Assembly (NCBI RefSeq): GCF_000060285.1
Contig: NC_008555.1
Location: forward strand, 2,542,001-2,606,000
Reading direction: 5' to 3'
Origin: Listeria welshimeri serovar 6b str. SLCC5334
GTDB lineage: Bacteria > Bacillota > Bacilli > Lactobacillales > Listeriaceae
DNA length: 64,000 nucleotides
Shown: in pieces, positions 26,361-35,688 of the stretch
How positions within the stretch are numbered: the stretch's first letter is position 1
Layout of the letters: every line of letters starts with the position of its first letter
The notes under the pieces: generated by a model
What the model was told of the DNA's origin: nothing
Database searches by the model: none
Seen by the model: only the letters and a program-made list of their open reading frames with translations
Translations under genes and position numbers: made by a program

Positions 26361-27740
26361 TTAATTTTTAGGCAGTTTAACTGTAAATGTAGTGCCTTTT
26401 TCAGGAGTGCTTTTAACGATAATTTCGCCGTGGTGCAGCGCAATGATTTTCTGACAAATGGACAATCCTAAGCCACTCGAGCCTTCTTCTCTGGTACGAC
26501 TTTGATTGGATTTATAAAACCGCTCGAAAATCTTCGCCATATCAGTTTTACTTATACCAACACCATTGTCCTGAACTTCTACAAACACATTTGTCGCTTT
26601 TTCATAAAGACGAACTTGAATATTCCCATCTTGTGGTGTAAATTTAATCGCATTAGTTAATAAATTGGACCATACTTGATAAAGCAATTCGGCATCGCCA
26701 GTGTAGTTTACATCAGCTAATTCTAAATTGATTGTTAGTTCTTTCTCACGCCAACTCCATTCGGTCATTTGGATTAATTGACGCCACTGTTCTGCTAATT
26801 GAACAGGTTCTTTTTTCCGCAACTCTGATTCTTGGTCCAGTGAAGCGAGGGTAAGTAATTGTTTCGTTAAAGATGATAGACGTGCCGTTTCCTCTGATAA
26901 AACGGTTAAATATTCGGCTTGCTCTTTATCAGTTAACGTTCCTGAACTTAATAGTCGTGCGAAGCCTTGCATAGATGTGAGTGGAGATTGTAGTTCATGG
27001 GAAACATTTGCAACAAATTCTTGACGAGCAGTCTCTGATTTTTCAAGTTCACTAGCCATTTTTGCAAATGAGTCTGCCAATTGACCAATTTCATCCTTAC
27101 GCCGAACTTCAAGCGCCACGTCATAATTTCCTTTACGGATTTTTTTTGTAGCATTGGTTAGCTTCACTACCGGGTTGACAATATAACGGCCACTAATTAG
27201 TACAAATAAAATACTGATAATGGATGTGAAAATAAGAATCATTGCAAAAAATATTCGAAGTTCCCCGAATTGCTGTTCCGGATCTTGCCGTATAAATAGC
27301 GCCAATTGGTCGCCTTCTACTTTTACCGGAACTCCAATTGTATTTCGCACATCATTATCAAAAAATCCTGTGATAAAAATACCCGTATCAAATTCATCAA
27401 TCCCATGATATGTTTCCCCGTCTAGTACTTGTTGAATTGTTTTGTCAGGTAAATCCTTTTTCCGAAACTCACCTCCAAAGTAGGTTGATTTTTCTACTCC
27501 GTCCGTAAGATATAATTCATAACCTAGTTCTCCCACATTTTCCAAGTATTCGTTTAGGGAGACGGCTGGGTTCGATTGGTGAAATTGTTGAACTTCTTTC
27601 GCTATTTTAGCTGTTTTTTCATCATTAAAGGGTTTTAATTTTATTTGATAATAAATGTTTGCGAAGAAAAAACCGAGCAGGCTGCTAGAAACGATGACGA
27701 CTAGCATTGTGGCAACTATTCGACTATACAACGATTTCAT
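26361..27740 (-). CDS. hssS: Heme-sensing histidine kinase, HssS-like
   Basis: This 459-residue sensor kinase has two membrane helices (about residues 8-30 and 162-184) around an extracytoplasmic sensor region. A HAMP domain and the H-box FVANVSHELQSPLTS (phospho-acceptor His248) follow, then N, G1 and G2 boxes (NLLTNAIKFT, DNGVGIS, GLGLSICQK). The sensor segment YHGIDEFDTGIFITGFFDN closely resembles Staphylococcus HssS, which senses heme at the membrane. The start overlaps the hssR stop by 4 bases. It phosphorylates HssR, which then drives hrtBA. Confidence 0.88.
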   Translation of the reverse strand: MKSLYSRIVATMLVVIVSSSLLGFFFANIYYQIKLKPFNDEKTAKIAKEVQQFHQSNPAVSLNEYLENVGELGYELYLTDGVEKSTYFGGEFRKKDLPDKTIQQVLDGETYHGIDEFDTGIFITGFFDNDVRNTIGVPVKVEGDQLALFIRQDPEQQFGELRIFFAMILIFTSIISILFVLISGRYIVNPVVKLTNATKKIRKGNYDVALEVRRKDEIGQLADSFAKMASELEKSETARQEFVANVSHELQSPLTSMQGFARLLSSGTLTDKEQAEYLTVLSEETARLSSLTKQLLTLASLDQESELRKKEPVQLAEQWRQLIQMTEWSWREKELTINLELADVNYTGDAELLYQVWSNLLTNAIKFTPQDGNIQVRLYEKATNVFVEVQDNGVGISKTDMAKIFERFYKSNQSRTREEGSSGLGLSICQKIIALHHGEIIVKSTPEKGTTFTVKLPKN

Positions 27741-28414
27741 GTTGTCTCCTCCAATTTGTACCCAACACCACGCACCGTAACAATCCGAATGCCATCCTTT
27801 TCTTCATCAAAATGGTCGCGCAAACGTTTAATATGCACATCTACTGTCCGGTCACTACCATCATAATCTCGTTGCCAGATGCGCTCAATTAATTCTTCTC
27901 GCGTAAAAATCCGACCAGGGTAGCTCGCTAGTTGATATAATAACTCAAATTCTTTTACAGGAATCATTCGTTCTTGGTTGCCAATTTTTATGCCATAGCT
28001 TTTTTGATCAATGGTGATTTTTCCGATGTTAATTTTCACTTCACTTGCTTGATTGGAACGCCGTAGCAATGCGCGAATTCGGAAAACCAGCTCTTCCGGC
28101 TCAAATGGTTTTGTGACATAATCATCTGTTCCTACTTCAAAACCACGTGATTTATCTGCCAGTGCATCTTTGGCCGTCAACATAATAACAGGAATATCAG
28201 GATAACTAGCGCGCATTTTTTGGCAGAGTTCGAAACCATCCATATTCGGCATCATCACATCAATTACAGCTAAATGAATTTGCTCGTTTTCGACTATTTT
28301 TTCAGCTTCGACACCATCACTTGCTGCGAGCACATGAAAACCTTCTGCACGGAGATAGTGCCCTACGAGTTTTAAAATATGCCGATCATCATCTACAACT
28401 AAAATTCGTTTCAT
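27737..28414 (-). CDS. hssR: Heme response regulator, HssR-like (OmpR family)
   Basis: This 225-residue OmpR/PhoB-type regulator has a receiver domain with phospho-acceptor Asp52 (AVIDVMMPNMDGF), the conserved Thr/Lys switch residues (VIMLTAKDA, DYVTKPF), and a C-terminal winged helix ending DVHIKRLRDHFD...VRGVGYKLEE. It resembles Staphylococcus HssR through GTDDYVTKPFE and RRxN. It overlaps hssS and has its own promoter at 28449-28477 inside the fdhD 3' end. It likely activates hrtBA and its own operon. Confidence 0.88.
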   Translation of the reverse strand: MKRILVVDDDRHILKLVGHYLRAEGFHVLAASDGVEAEKIVENEQIHLAVIDVMMPNMDGFELCQKMRASYPDIPVIMLTAKDALADKSRGFEVGTDDYVTKPFEPEELVFRIRALLRRSNQASEVKINIGKITIDQKSYGIKIGNQERMIPVKEFELLYQLASYPGRIFTREELIERIWQRDYDGSDRTVDVHIKRLRDHFDEEKDGIRIVTVRGVGYKLEETT

Positions 28415-28448
28415 TTTTTCTGTTCACCTTACCGTCCTATTTTACTGA

Positions 28449-28477
28449 ATCATATCAAACTTATGTGATTCGTTCAA
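28449..28477 (-). promoter_or_regulatory. Promoter of hssRS overlapping the end of fdhD
   Basis: On the minus strand, TTGAAC (28472-28477), a 17-base spacer and TATGAT (28449-28454). The -35 lies inside the last codons of fdhD. Confidence 0.6.
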
Positions 28478-29246
28478 ATCCGGAATAAACGTTTAATCTA
28501 TCCCCACGGATAAAGCCAACTGTTGTAATGTTTAGTTCTTCTGCCATATTAATCGCCAGTTCGGTTGGGGCTGAACGAGATAAAATAATTCCGCAACCTA
28601 GTTTCGCTGTTTTTACAAGGATTTCTGAAGAGATTCGCCCGCTAAAAATAATTGCCTTATCTTCTGTCGTAGTCCCATCTTGCAACGCGCGACCATATAT
28701 TTTATCTAGCGCATTATGACGGCCAATATCCATCCTACTATAAATAATTTCTGCTGAACTGCATAAAGCCGCGTTATGAACACCACCTGTTTGATGAAAA
28801 GTAGCGGAATTTTGCTCGAATTTTTCCATTAAATGAAAAATTGTGTCGGTTGTCAGTTGCAGACTCCCATTTTGCTTTACGTTGACGAGTGAGGCATCTG
28901 ACTGGAAATAGAAATTTTCGCGCGACTTTCCGCAACATGAGGTGATATAGCGCTTACCACGATACTTGGCATTGAATTTATTCATAAAATTAGCGCTAAC
29001 CTTGGCGTGTCCAGTTGATTCGATGATGTCCACGGAATCAATATCTCCCGGTCCGCGAATGATGCCTTCTGACGTCAGAAAGCCTACTACTAAATCTTCC
29101 AGATACTCTGGCGTGCATACGATGGTCACGAGTTCTTGGTCGTTGACGTAGATAGTTAGCGGATACTCGGTCGCAACGGTTGATTCGATTTCTTGAAAAG
29201 TGCCAGCTTCAAAACGGCGGATTTTTTCATGCGACACAATATCCAT
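28461..29246 (-). CDS. fdhD: Formate dehydrogenase sulfurtransferase FdhD
   Basis: This 261-residue protein carries the FdhD signature TSCCGKSRE with the catalytic Cys pair at about residue 108. FdhD takes sulfur from a cysteine desulfurase and gives it to the molybdenum cofactor of formate dehydrogenase, which needs the sulfido ligand for activity. The start at MDIVSHEK has GAGAGGAG 9 bases upstream; an extension of 12 codons is open but unsupported. It lies just downstream of the formate dehydrogenase and DUF1641 genes. Confidence 0.9.
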   Translation of the reverse strand: MDIVSHEKIRRFEAGTFQEIESTVATEYPLTIYVNDQELVTIVCTPEYLEDLVVGFLTSEGIIRGPGDIDSVDIIESTGHAKVSANFMNKFNAKYRGKRYITSCCGKSRENFYFQSDASLVNVKQNGSLQLTTDTIFHLMEKFEQNSATFHQTGGVHNAALCSSAEIIYSRMDIGRHNALDKIYGRALQDGTTTEDKAIIFSGRISSEILVKTAKLGCGIILSRSAPTELAINMAEELNITTVGFIRGDRLNVYSGFERIT

Positions 29247-29307
29247 CAAAATCCACTCCTCTCTAAACCGAAACAGCGACACCTCTTAGTCCCGCTGTTT
29301 CGCTTAC

Positions 29308-29784
29308 TTATTTTAAAGTTCGTCCCATTTCTTTTAAAAAGGTCATACCATATCGGAGCGCACGGTTGACATCTGGATCCTTCAGCGTCTTCATCATCGC
29401 TAACATTCCCATGATTTCATCGTTTTTCGCGCTTTCTTCCGCTTTTTTTGCCGCATTTTTTAAATTTGCTATCATTTCCTCGGTTTGCTCTGGTTTTGTA
29501 TCGGTCAATAACTTACTTGAAATCATCATGTTATTAATCGCATTCGTCATTGGTTCTTTACGCCACTCATTCAAAAACGTTTTTGTAATATCCCCCCGTG
29601 CCTTTATCGCACTATTTAAAGCCTCAAGTGAACCCGATTCTTGTAGTAATTTGACCGTTTCTAAAATTTCAATAAAACCAGAATCGAGCCCTGCAATATC
29701 CGCTTTCATTTGTTCTAAACGTTCTTTCCCCAGTTCTTCTGGGGACTTTTTTGTATCACGTATCGTTGAAATTGGTTCTGCCAT
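29308..29784 (-). CDS. DUF1641 protein associated with formate dehydrogenase
   Basis: This 158-residue protein is mainly helical. It matches DUF1641 (YrhD/YjgD-like), which is regularly encoded beside Firmicute formate dehydrogenase alpha subunits. LDSGFIEILETVKLLQESGSLEALNSAI and the C-terminal DPDVNRALRYGMTFLKEMG are family landmarks. Its start overlaps the stop of the dehydrogenase gene by 1 base. It may be a small subunit or assembly factor; the function is not established. Confidence 0.83.
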   Translation of the reverse strand: MAEPISTIRDTKKSPEELGKERLEQMKADIAGLDSGFIEILETVKLLQESGSLEALNSAIKARGDITKTFLNEWRKEPMTNAINNMMISSKLLTDTKPEQTEEMIANLKNAAKKAEESAKNDEIMGMLAMMKTLKDPDVNRALRYGMTFLKEMGRTLK

Positions 29785-32771
29785 CAGTGATTCCTCCCTT
29801 TACCGCCGCACTTGCAGTTGCCACCACAAGCGCAGTTCACTTTAGAAATCGGTTGATAATCTTCTCTTGACCACTTACGTTCCACTTCGACCCCGTTCTG
29901 AGGGAACCTTTTACGATTTCGTGGATTATGGTCTGGAAGTGGATTTTTCCCTGTTTTTTCAAGTACAGTTAGGTTCACCTTTGTTTGTTTATACGCTGGT
30001 GTTTTCGTTCGTACATCTCCAGCGCTTGAAGTCAACAAGTTAACCGCCGTTTCGTTACTCACAGAATGCATTGGTACATAAACTTCATTCCCTTTCATCC
30101 GATCCGTCACAACAGCACGAAGCTTAATACGTCCATACGGTGAACTTAATCGAACAAGCGAACCACTCTCCATATCACGTTCTTGCGCTAGTTCATGCGA
30201 TACTTCTACAAACACTTCTGGTAATTTGTAATCCAACCCTTTTGATTTATCCGTCAAATTCCCCTCATGGAACTGTTCCAATAAACGCCCATTATTCAGC
30301 GTTAAATTATATTCTTCTGGGAAAGTAATCGGCGCAATATACGGTAATGTCGAAAATTGCGCTTTGCCATCTGGGAAATTAAATCGCTCTTCATACAGTA
30401 ACGGCATATCTTTTCCATCCGCACTCACTGGCCACACAAGGCTATTAAATCCTTGCATCCGGTCATAACGAACCCCTGCAAAAAAAGGTGCCAAGCTAGC
30501 AATTTCGTCCATAATCTCACTCGGATGGTCATAATTCCAGTCCGTTCTTCCACATGCTCTTGCCACTTCTTGAATAATCCACCAGTCTGGCTTAGAATCT
30601 CCAAGCGGCTCTAACACTTCATAAAGTCGTTGCACACGGCGCTCTGTATTAGTAAACGTCCCTTCTTTTTCAAGAGAAGGTGTTGCTGGGAAAACGACAT
30701 CAGCGAACTGTGCTGTTTTTGATAAGAATACATCTTGAACAACAAAGAAATCCAGACTCGCAAGAATTTCTTGGACATGATTGGAATTAGAATCTACCCA
30801 AGCCATTTCCTCCCCAATCACATACATAGAATGGAGCGTTCCCGCTTCAATAGCATCAAGCATTTCATTATTTTTTAGACCAGGTTCTGGTGAAATCGAC
30901 ACACCGTAAGCTTCTTCAAAACGAGCGCGAACTTCATCATTACCAAGTGGCTGAATTCCTGGTAAAACATTCGGTAATGAGCCCATATCGCAAGCACCTT
31001 GTACATTATTATGTCCTCTAAGCGGATAAGCACCCGCTCCGTGTCTTCCAAAATTCCCCGTAACAAGAAGTAAATTCGCAATAGCTGACGATGTATGCGA
31101 CCCTGCAATATTTTGAGTCACACCCATTCCCCAACAAACTGCTGTCCCGTCAGCTTCATGGATCATTTCCGCCACTAATTTCAACGTCTCTACTGACAGT
31201 CCTGTTTCTTTTTCCGCATATTCTAGTGTAAAAGGTTCTAAAAATGCTAGATAATCCGCCACATTACTAATACGGTTATTCATAAAGACTTCATCATGCC
31301 AGCCTTGATCAATCATATATTTCGCAACCGCCGTCAACCAAACAAAATCGGTTCCTTGTTTTGGATGAATGAATAAATCAGAACGCTCTGCCATTTCGTG
31401 TTTTCGTAAATCAGAAACAATTAACTTTTGACCATGTGTTTTTTGTGCACGTTTGATTCTGCTAGCAAGTACTGGGTGCCCATCGGCCGGAGATGCACCA
31501 ACAATAATCACTAATCCCGCTGTTTCAATATCTTCTACAGTTCCTGAATCAGCGCCAATTCCGACCGTCCGCGTTAATCCATCTGAAGCAGGCGCCTGAC
31601 AATAACGTGAACAATTATCAATATTATTCGTTTCAAAAACTTGTCGTGCCAATTTTTGCATCAAATAGTTCTCTTCATTCGTTGTTTTAGAGGAACTAAT
31701 AAATCCAATGGAATCATTCCCGTATTTAGCTTGGATTTCACGCAGTTTAGTTGCAACTAGGTGAATGGCATCTTCCCAACTCGCCGGTACAAATTCATTT
31801 CCCTCACGAATAAGTGGTGTTGTAATCCGTTTCTCACTATTAACAAAATCCCAACCAAATTTCCCTTTTACACATGTGGCAAATTTATTCACAGGGCCTT
31901 CCCCAGTTGGCTCAACTTTCAAAATTTTACGATCCTTCGTCCATACTTCAAACGTACAGCCAACTCCGCAAAATGTACAAACTGTTTTCGTTTTCTTCGT
32001 CCGCGTTTCGCGCATTGCCGCTTCCATTTCAGACACAGCAAAAACGGTTTGATAGTTAGGCTCGACTTTCTTCACCAGGTCAATCATTGGTTCTAGCATA
32101 TCTTCATCTAACCCAGTCATAAAGCCGGCTTGACCGAGCATCGATTTTTCCATTAATGCGTTACATGGGCATACTGTCGCACAAAGTCCACACGAAACAC
32201 AAGAGGATAAATTCGCCGGGCGATCATCATCCCAAATAACTCTTGGCTGACTTCTTTCCCAATCAATCGAAAGAGTTTCATTTACTTGAACTTGTTGGCA
32301 CGCCTCTACACAACGCCCGCAAAGAATGCATTGATCTGGGTCATAACGGTAAAACGGATGCGAAAAATCATTCAGATAGCCTTTTTCACGGTAAGGTCGT
32401 TCTTGTTTTTCTACACCTAATAGCTCCGTCGTATTATGTACTTTGCAATTACCATTATTATTATCACAAACCGTACAGTATAATAAATGATTCTCTAAAA
32501 TCCGGTCCATCGCTTCTAATTGCGCATCTTTGGCCAGTTCAGAATTTGTCTTAATTTCCATTCCATCAGCTAGATTCGTGCTACATGCCCGTACAAGTTC
32601 TCCGTCCACCTCGCACATACACGTGTCACAAGATTGAATGGGTCCGATTTGTTCACTATAACAAATGTGCGGATGCTGTATTCCCTCTGCATTTAAATAG
32701 TCCAGTATTCGCGTTCCTTCCACCACATCCCGCGTTTCGCCATTAATTTGCACCGATACTTTTGCGCTCAT
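29784..32771 (-). CDS. Formate dehydrogenase alpha subunit, Mo/W bis-MGD type with NuoG-like N terminus
   Basis: This protein of about 995 residues has several domains in order. A 2Fe-2S ferredoxin (Cys near 38-65) is followed by a His-Cys NuoG-type 4Fe-4S site (about 95-113), two 4Fe-4S clusters (CILCGRCVEAC, CVSCGLCATVC), and the catalytic molybdopterin domain beginning CTFCGVGC. The active-site residue is Cys391 in NCSRYCQAPA, where some homologues use selenocysteine. The C terminus is an unusual Cys-rich tail (NCACGGNCKCGG). It oxidises formate, passing electrons through the chain to an unidentified partner. The ATG at 32771 has AGGAGG upstream. Operon with DUF1641 and FdhD. Confidence 0.93.
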   Translation of the reverse strand: MSAKVSVQINGETRDVVEGTRILDYLNAEGIQHPHICYSEQIGPIQSCDTCMCEVDGELVRACSTNLADGMEIKTNSELAKDAQLEAMDRILENHLLYCTVCDNNNGNCKVHNTTELLGVEKQERPYREKGYLNDFSHPFYRYDPDQCILCGRCVEACQQVQVNETLSIDWERSQPRVIWDDDRPANLSSCVSCGLCATVCPCNALMEKSMLGQAGFMTGLDEDMLEPMIDLVKKVEPNYQTVFAVSEMEAAMRETRTKKTKTVCTFCGVGCTFEVWTKDRKILKVEPTGEGPVNKFATCVKGKFGWDFVNSEKRITTPLIREGNEFVPASWEDAIHLVATKLREIQAKYGNDSIGFISSSKTTNEENYLMQKLARQVFETNNIDNCSRYCQAPASDGLTRTVGIGADSGTVEDIETAGLVIIVGASPADGHPVLASRIKRAQKTHGQKLIVSDLRKHEMAERSDLFIHPKQGTDFVWLTAVAKYMIDQGWHDEVFMNNRISNVADYLAFLEPFTLEYAEKETGLSVETLKLVAEMIHEADGTAVCWGMGVTQNIAGSHTSSAIANLLLVTGNFGRHGAGAYPLRGHNNVQGACDMGSLPNVLPGIQPLGNDEVRARFEEAYGVSISPEPGLKNNEMLDAIEAGTLHSMYVIGEEMAWVDSNSNHVQEILASLDFFVVQDVFLSKTAQFADVVFPATPSLEKEGTFTNTERRVQRLYEVLEPLGDSKPDWWIIQEVARACGRTDWNYDHPSEIMDEIASLAPFFAGVRYDRMQGFNSLVWPVSADGKDMPLLYEERFNFPDGKAQFSTLPYIAPITFPEEYNLTLNNGRLLEQFHEGNLTDKSKGLDYKLPEVFVEVSHELAQERDMESGSLVRLSSPYGRIKLRAVVTDRMKGNEVYVPMHSVSNETAVNLLTSSAGDVRTKTPAYKQTKVNLTVLEKTGKNPLPDHNPRNRKRFPQNGVEVERKWSREDYQPISKVNCACGGNCKCGGKGRNH

Positions 32772-32790
32772 CACATAACCTCCTATATAG

Positions 32791-32804
32791 AGAAAGCGTT
32801 TACA
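32791..32804. promoter_or_regulatory. Candidate CcpA (cre) site upstream of formate dehydrogenase
   Basis: AGAAAGCGTTTACA matches the cre consensus TGWNANCGNTNWCA with only the first base differing. It lies about 20 bases upstream of the start codon, so it would block transcription in good carbon sources. Confidence 0.5.
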
Positions 32805-32917
32805 ATTTTCGCTTATATTATAACAGTTCTTACATAAAAATCACAGTAAACGTTAGTTGATAATCGTTCTCAAGCAGTGCTATCATGCGATTTCCCTCAC
32901 AAGGCATACTATATTTA

Positions 32918-32946
32918 TTGACACTTATCCAACTTTTCTGTATTCT
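32918..32946 (+). promoter_or_regulatory. SigA promoter of the T-box leader
   Basis: TTGACA (32918-32923), a 17-base spacer and TATTCT (32941-32946). Transcription would begin about 32953. Confidence 0.8.
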
Positions 32947-32952
32947 TTATAA

Positions 32953-33240
32953 CAAAGCTATGACGAGAAAAGTAAGACATTCATTTTTTCAAAAAGAGAG
33001 TTCCCATCTACCGCTGAAAAGGAACAAAAAAAATGTCTAAAAATGGCCTCTGAGTTTTGTCGCTGAAAATAAGTAAGCTGCAACGGGTTTAGCGTCCGTT
33101 ATCAAACGCTCTAAGTATTTTACATAAATGCTTATTTGAGGTTTTCAGTGTAAGCTGGAAATAAATTAAGGTGGTACCGCGTGAAATTTTCTCGCCCTTA
33201 TTCCAATGTTTTTTTGGACAAGGGTGAGTTTTTATTTTGC
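32953..33240 (+). ncRNA. T-box riboswitch, probable Met specificity
   Basis: The T-box antiterminator AGGTGGTACCGCG (33169-33181) is followed by a terminator hairpin, CTCGCCCTT (33191-33199) with AAGGGTGAG (33220-33228), and T residues. Stem I elements include AGAGAG (32995-33000) and GCTGAAAAGG. The specifier region reads AAAATGGCCTCTGAG, which places ATG at 33043-33045 in the usual position before a purine. UGGU pairs with an ACCA tRNA end, as in tRNA-Met. An AAA (Lys) reading is less likely. Confidence 0.85.
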
Positions 33241-33270
33241 TTTAAATTATTGAAAATGGAGGAATTTAAT

Positions 33271-34113
33271 ATGACAAAACAGCTATTAGTTTTACAATCC
33301 GATTTTGGTATTAGTGATGGTGCGGTCAGTGCAATGTACGGCGTGATTAATAGTGTTAGCATTGATTTACAAATATATGATTTAACGCACCAAATTCCTC
33401 AATTTAATATCTGGGAGGCATCATATCGTTTATTACAAACCGTTACTTATTGGCCTAAAAATACTATTTTTGTGTCTATTGTTGATCCTGGTGTTGGTTC
33501 GAAGCGACGTAGTGTAGCTGTTTTAACAGAGGATGGTCATTATATTATTACGCCAGATAACGGAACTTTAACGCATATTGCACATTATGGGACAATTAAA
33601 GAAGTTCGTCTTATTGATGAAGAAAAAAATCGCCTACCAAAGTCAGGTGCTTCTCATACATTTCATGGGCGCGATATTTTCGCCTATACAGCAGCTAGAC
33701 TTGCAGCTGGTGTGATAAAATTTGACGATATCGGACCTAAAGCTGCCCCAGAATCCATTGTTTCTTTGAGTTTAAGCGATTCTTATATAGAAAATTCGCA
33801 AGCTTTTGGCACTATTGATATTATTGACCGTCCATTCGGCAATCTCTGGACAAATATTCGCCGAACCGATTTCCTGCAGCTAGACGCCAACTACGGTGAT
33901 TCTATTGAAGTCCTAATCAAACACCACGACCGCGTAGTCTTTAAAAATTTTGTCACCTATAGTCGCTCATTCGCAGACTTGCGCATTGGTGAACCGCTCA
34001 TCTATGTAAACTCGCTCGATAATCTTGGACTTGGTATTAATCAAGGTTCCTTTGTAGATGCTTATTCGGTAGGCACGGGTACCAGCTGGGAAGTCACTCT
34101 AAAAAAAGTATAA
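33271..34113 (+). CDS. SAM hydrolase / SAM hydroxide adenosyltransferase (DUF62 family)
   Basis: This 280-residue protein belongs to the fluorinase/chlorinase-like DUF62 family (PF01887). It has LQSDFGISDGAVSAMYGVI at the N terminus, VSIVDPGVGSKRRSVAV at about residues 67-83, and PDNGTLTHI and FHGRDIFAYTAA further on. Ordinary bacterial members hydrolyse S-adenosylmethionine to adenosine and methionine. The start at MTKQLL follows GGAGG; the frame is open upstream because it reads through the T-box terminator. Being under an apparent Met T-box, it would be induced when methionine is short, releasing methionine from SAM. Confidence 0.88.
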   Translation: MTKQLLVLQSDFGISDGAVSAMYGVINSVSIDLQIYDLTHQIPQFNIWEASYRLLQTVTYWPKNTIFVSIVDPGVGSKRRSVAVLTEDGHYIITPDNGTLTHIAHYGTIKEVRLIDEEKNRLPKSGASHTFHGRDIFAYTAARLAAGVIKFDDIGPKAAPESIVSLSLSDSYIENSQAFGTIDIIDRPFGNLWTNIRRTDFLQLDANYGDSIEVLIKHHDRVVFKNFVTYSRSFADLRIGEPLIYVNSLDNLGLGINQGSFVDAYSVGTGTSWEVTLKKV

Positions 34114-34153
34114 AAAAGCAGGGTCAAATATCTATATTGGATGTTTGACCCTG
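34113..34153 (-). terminator. Terminator of the MFS exporter (shared with SAM hydrolase)
   Basis: CAGGGTCAAA (34119-34128) and TTTGACCCTG (34144-34153) form a perfect stem with a T run on the minus strand. The plus strand is also T-rich after it, so it may work both ways. Confidence 0.85.
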
Positions 34154-34161
34154 TTCGTATT

Positions 34162-35643
34162 TTATTTTGTATATTCTTTGACGATTGTTTCTTGTTTTTT
34201 ATTTTTAAGGAATAAACTTAAAATCATCCCAATAGCCGCAAAAATAGCCGCAACCATAAACGCTGCTCGCATTCCGTCCAAGCTAGCATCTTGTGCTTTT
34301 TGCGCAAAACTAGCTGGATCCGTCGCCATAAGCGCTTTACCAGGCATATTGTCATTCGTTACATTCGTTAAAACTGTAATAAGAACCGCTGTCCCAATTG
34401 AACCAGCAATTTGTCGAATTGTATTATTTACTGCCGAACCATGGTTAATCAAGTGGTTAGGAAGTGCATTCATACCTGCAGTTGAAACTGGCATCATTGC
34501 CATCGAAATTCCAAAGAACCTCACTGCATAAAAGACAACAATATACCAAAGTGGCGTATCCATCGTTAAGAACATAAATGGAATTGTACCGATAGTTAAA
34601 ATAGTAACACCAGTTATCGTTAACCATTTAGCTCCAATTTTATCAAAAATAATACCTGTAATTGGACTCATAATCCCCATAATTATCGCACCAGGAAGTA
34701 ATAATAACCCTGATTGAAGTGCAGACTCCCCGCGAATTGTTTGAATATAAAGCGGCAATACAATTTCCGCTCCAATCATCGCCATTGTTACTATTGAACC
34801 AAGAATGACAGACAATGAAAATACAGGATATTTAAACACATGTAGTTCAAGCATTGGATTATCAATAACTAGTTGGCGCCAAACAAATAACGCAATAACA
34901 ACCACACCAACAATTAACATTGTGATAACCGTTGCGTCCCCCCAACCATCATTACCAGCTGAACTAAATCCGTAAAGAAGCGATCCAAATCCAATGGAAG
35001 ACATGACAATTGAAAGAAAATCAATTTTGGTATCCGTTAGCTTTACTACTTTTTTCATTCCAAAGAACGCTAAAATAATATCAATCACTGCAATTGGAAT
35101 TAAAATGATAAATAATACACGCCAATCATACGAATCCACAATCCAACCAGACAAAGTTGGTCCAATTGCTGGAGCAAACGCAATAACGAGTCCCATCAGC
35201 CCCATTGCTGCCCCACGTTTTTCACGAGGGAAAATCAGCAAGAATATTGTTTGAAGTAAAGGCATCATAATCCCTGCACCAGCCGCTTGAACAATACGAC
35301 CAGTAAGCAGTATCGGGAATGAACCCGCAACAGACGAAATAATTGTACCTATCGTAAATACAACCATCGCTGTAATAAATAATGTTTTCGAACTAATTTT
35401 TTCAATTAAAAGTGCTGTAATCGGAATCATAATCCCATTTGTCAGCAAGAAAGCTGTTGTTAACCATTGACCAGTTGCTGCTGTGATATGCAAATCATCC
35501 ATAATCATTGGCAAAGCTGTTGCGAGTAACGTCTGATTCAAAATCGCTACAAATGCCCCAATAATCATTGTTACTACTAATAAACTTCTACTATACGATT
35601 TCCCATTAACATCAACGGGCCGTTCTACTGCTGTACTATTCAA
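34162..35643 (-). CDS. MFS multidrug exporter, DHA2 family (EmrB/QacA type)
   Basis: This 493-residue transporter has about 14 hydrophobic segments, as expected for the DHA2 (14-helix) drug:H+ antiporters. Motif-C-like GLMGLVIAFAPAIGPTLSGWIVD (antiporter motif) lies at about residues 136-158. It probably expels toxic organic compounds. The start is a TTG with GGAAGGGG at about 8 bases; upstream codons in frame are promoter sequence. It follows the TetR gene on the same strand but has its own promoter with two operator-like repeats at 35704-35737. Confidence 0.88.
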   Translation of the reverse strand: MNSTAVERPVDVNGKSYSRSLLVVTMIIGAFVAILNQTLLATALPMIMDDLHITAATGQWLTTAFLLTNGIMIPITALLIEKISSKTLFITAMVVFTIGTIISSVAGSFPILLTGRIVQAAGAGIMMPLLQTIFLLIFPREKRGAAMGLMGLVIAFAPAIGPTLSGWIVDSYDWRVLFIILIPIAVIDIILAFFGMKKVVKLTDTKIDFLSIVMSSIGFGSLLYGFSSAGNDGWGDATVITMLIVGVVVIALFVWRQLVIDNPMLELHVFKYPVFSLSVILGSIVTMAMIGAEIVLPLYIQTIRGESALQSGLLLLPGAIIMGIMSPITGIIFDKIGAKWLTITGVTILTIGTIPFMFLTMDTPLWYIVVFYAVRFFGISMAMMPVSTAGMNALPNHLINHGSAVNNTIRQIAGSIGTAVLITVLTNVTNDNMPGKALMATDPASFAQKAQDASLDGMRAAFMVAAIFAAIGMILSLFLKNKKQETIVKEYTK

Positions 35644-35688
35644 AATTAATACCCCTTCCCATGTGGAAATTTCCAGATGAATAATAGA

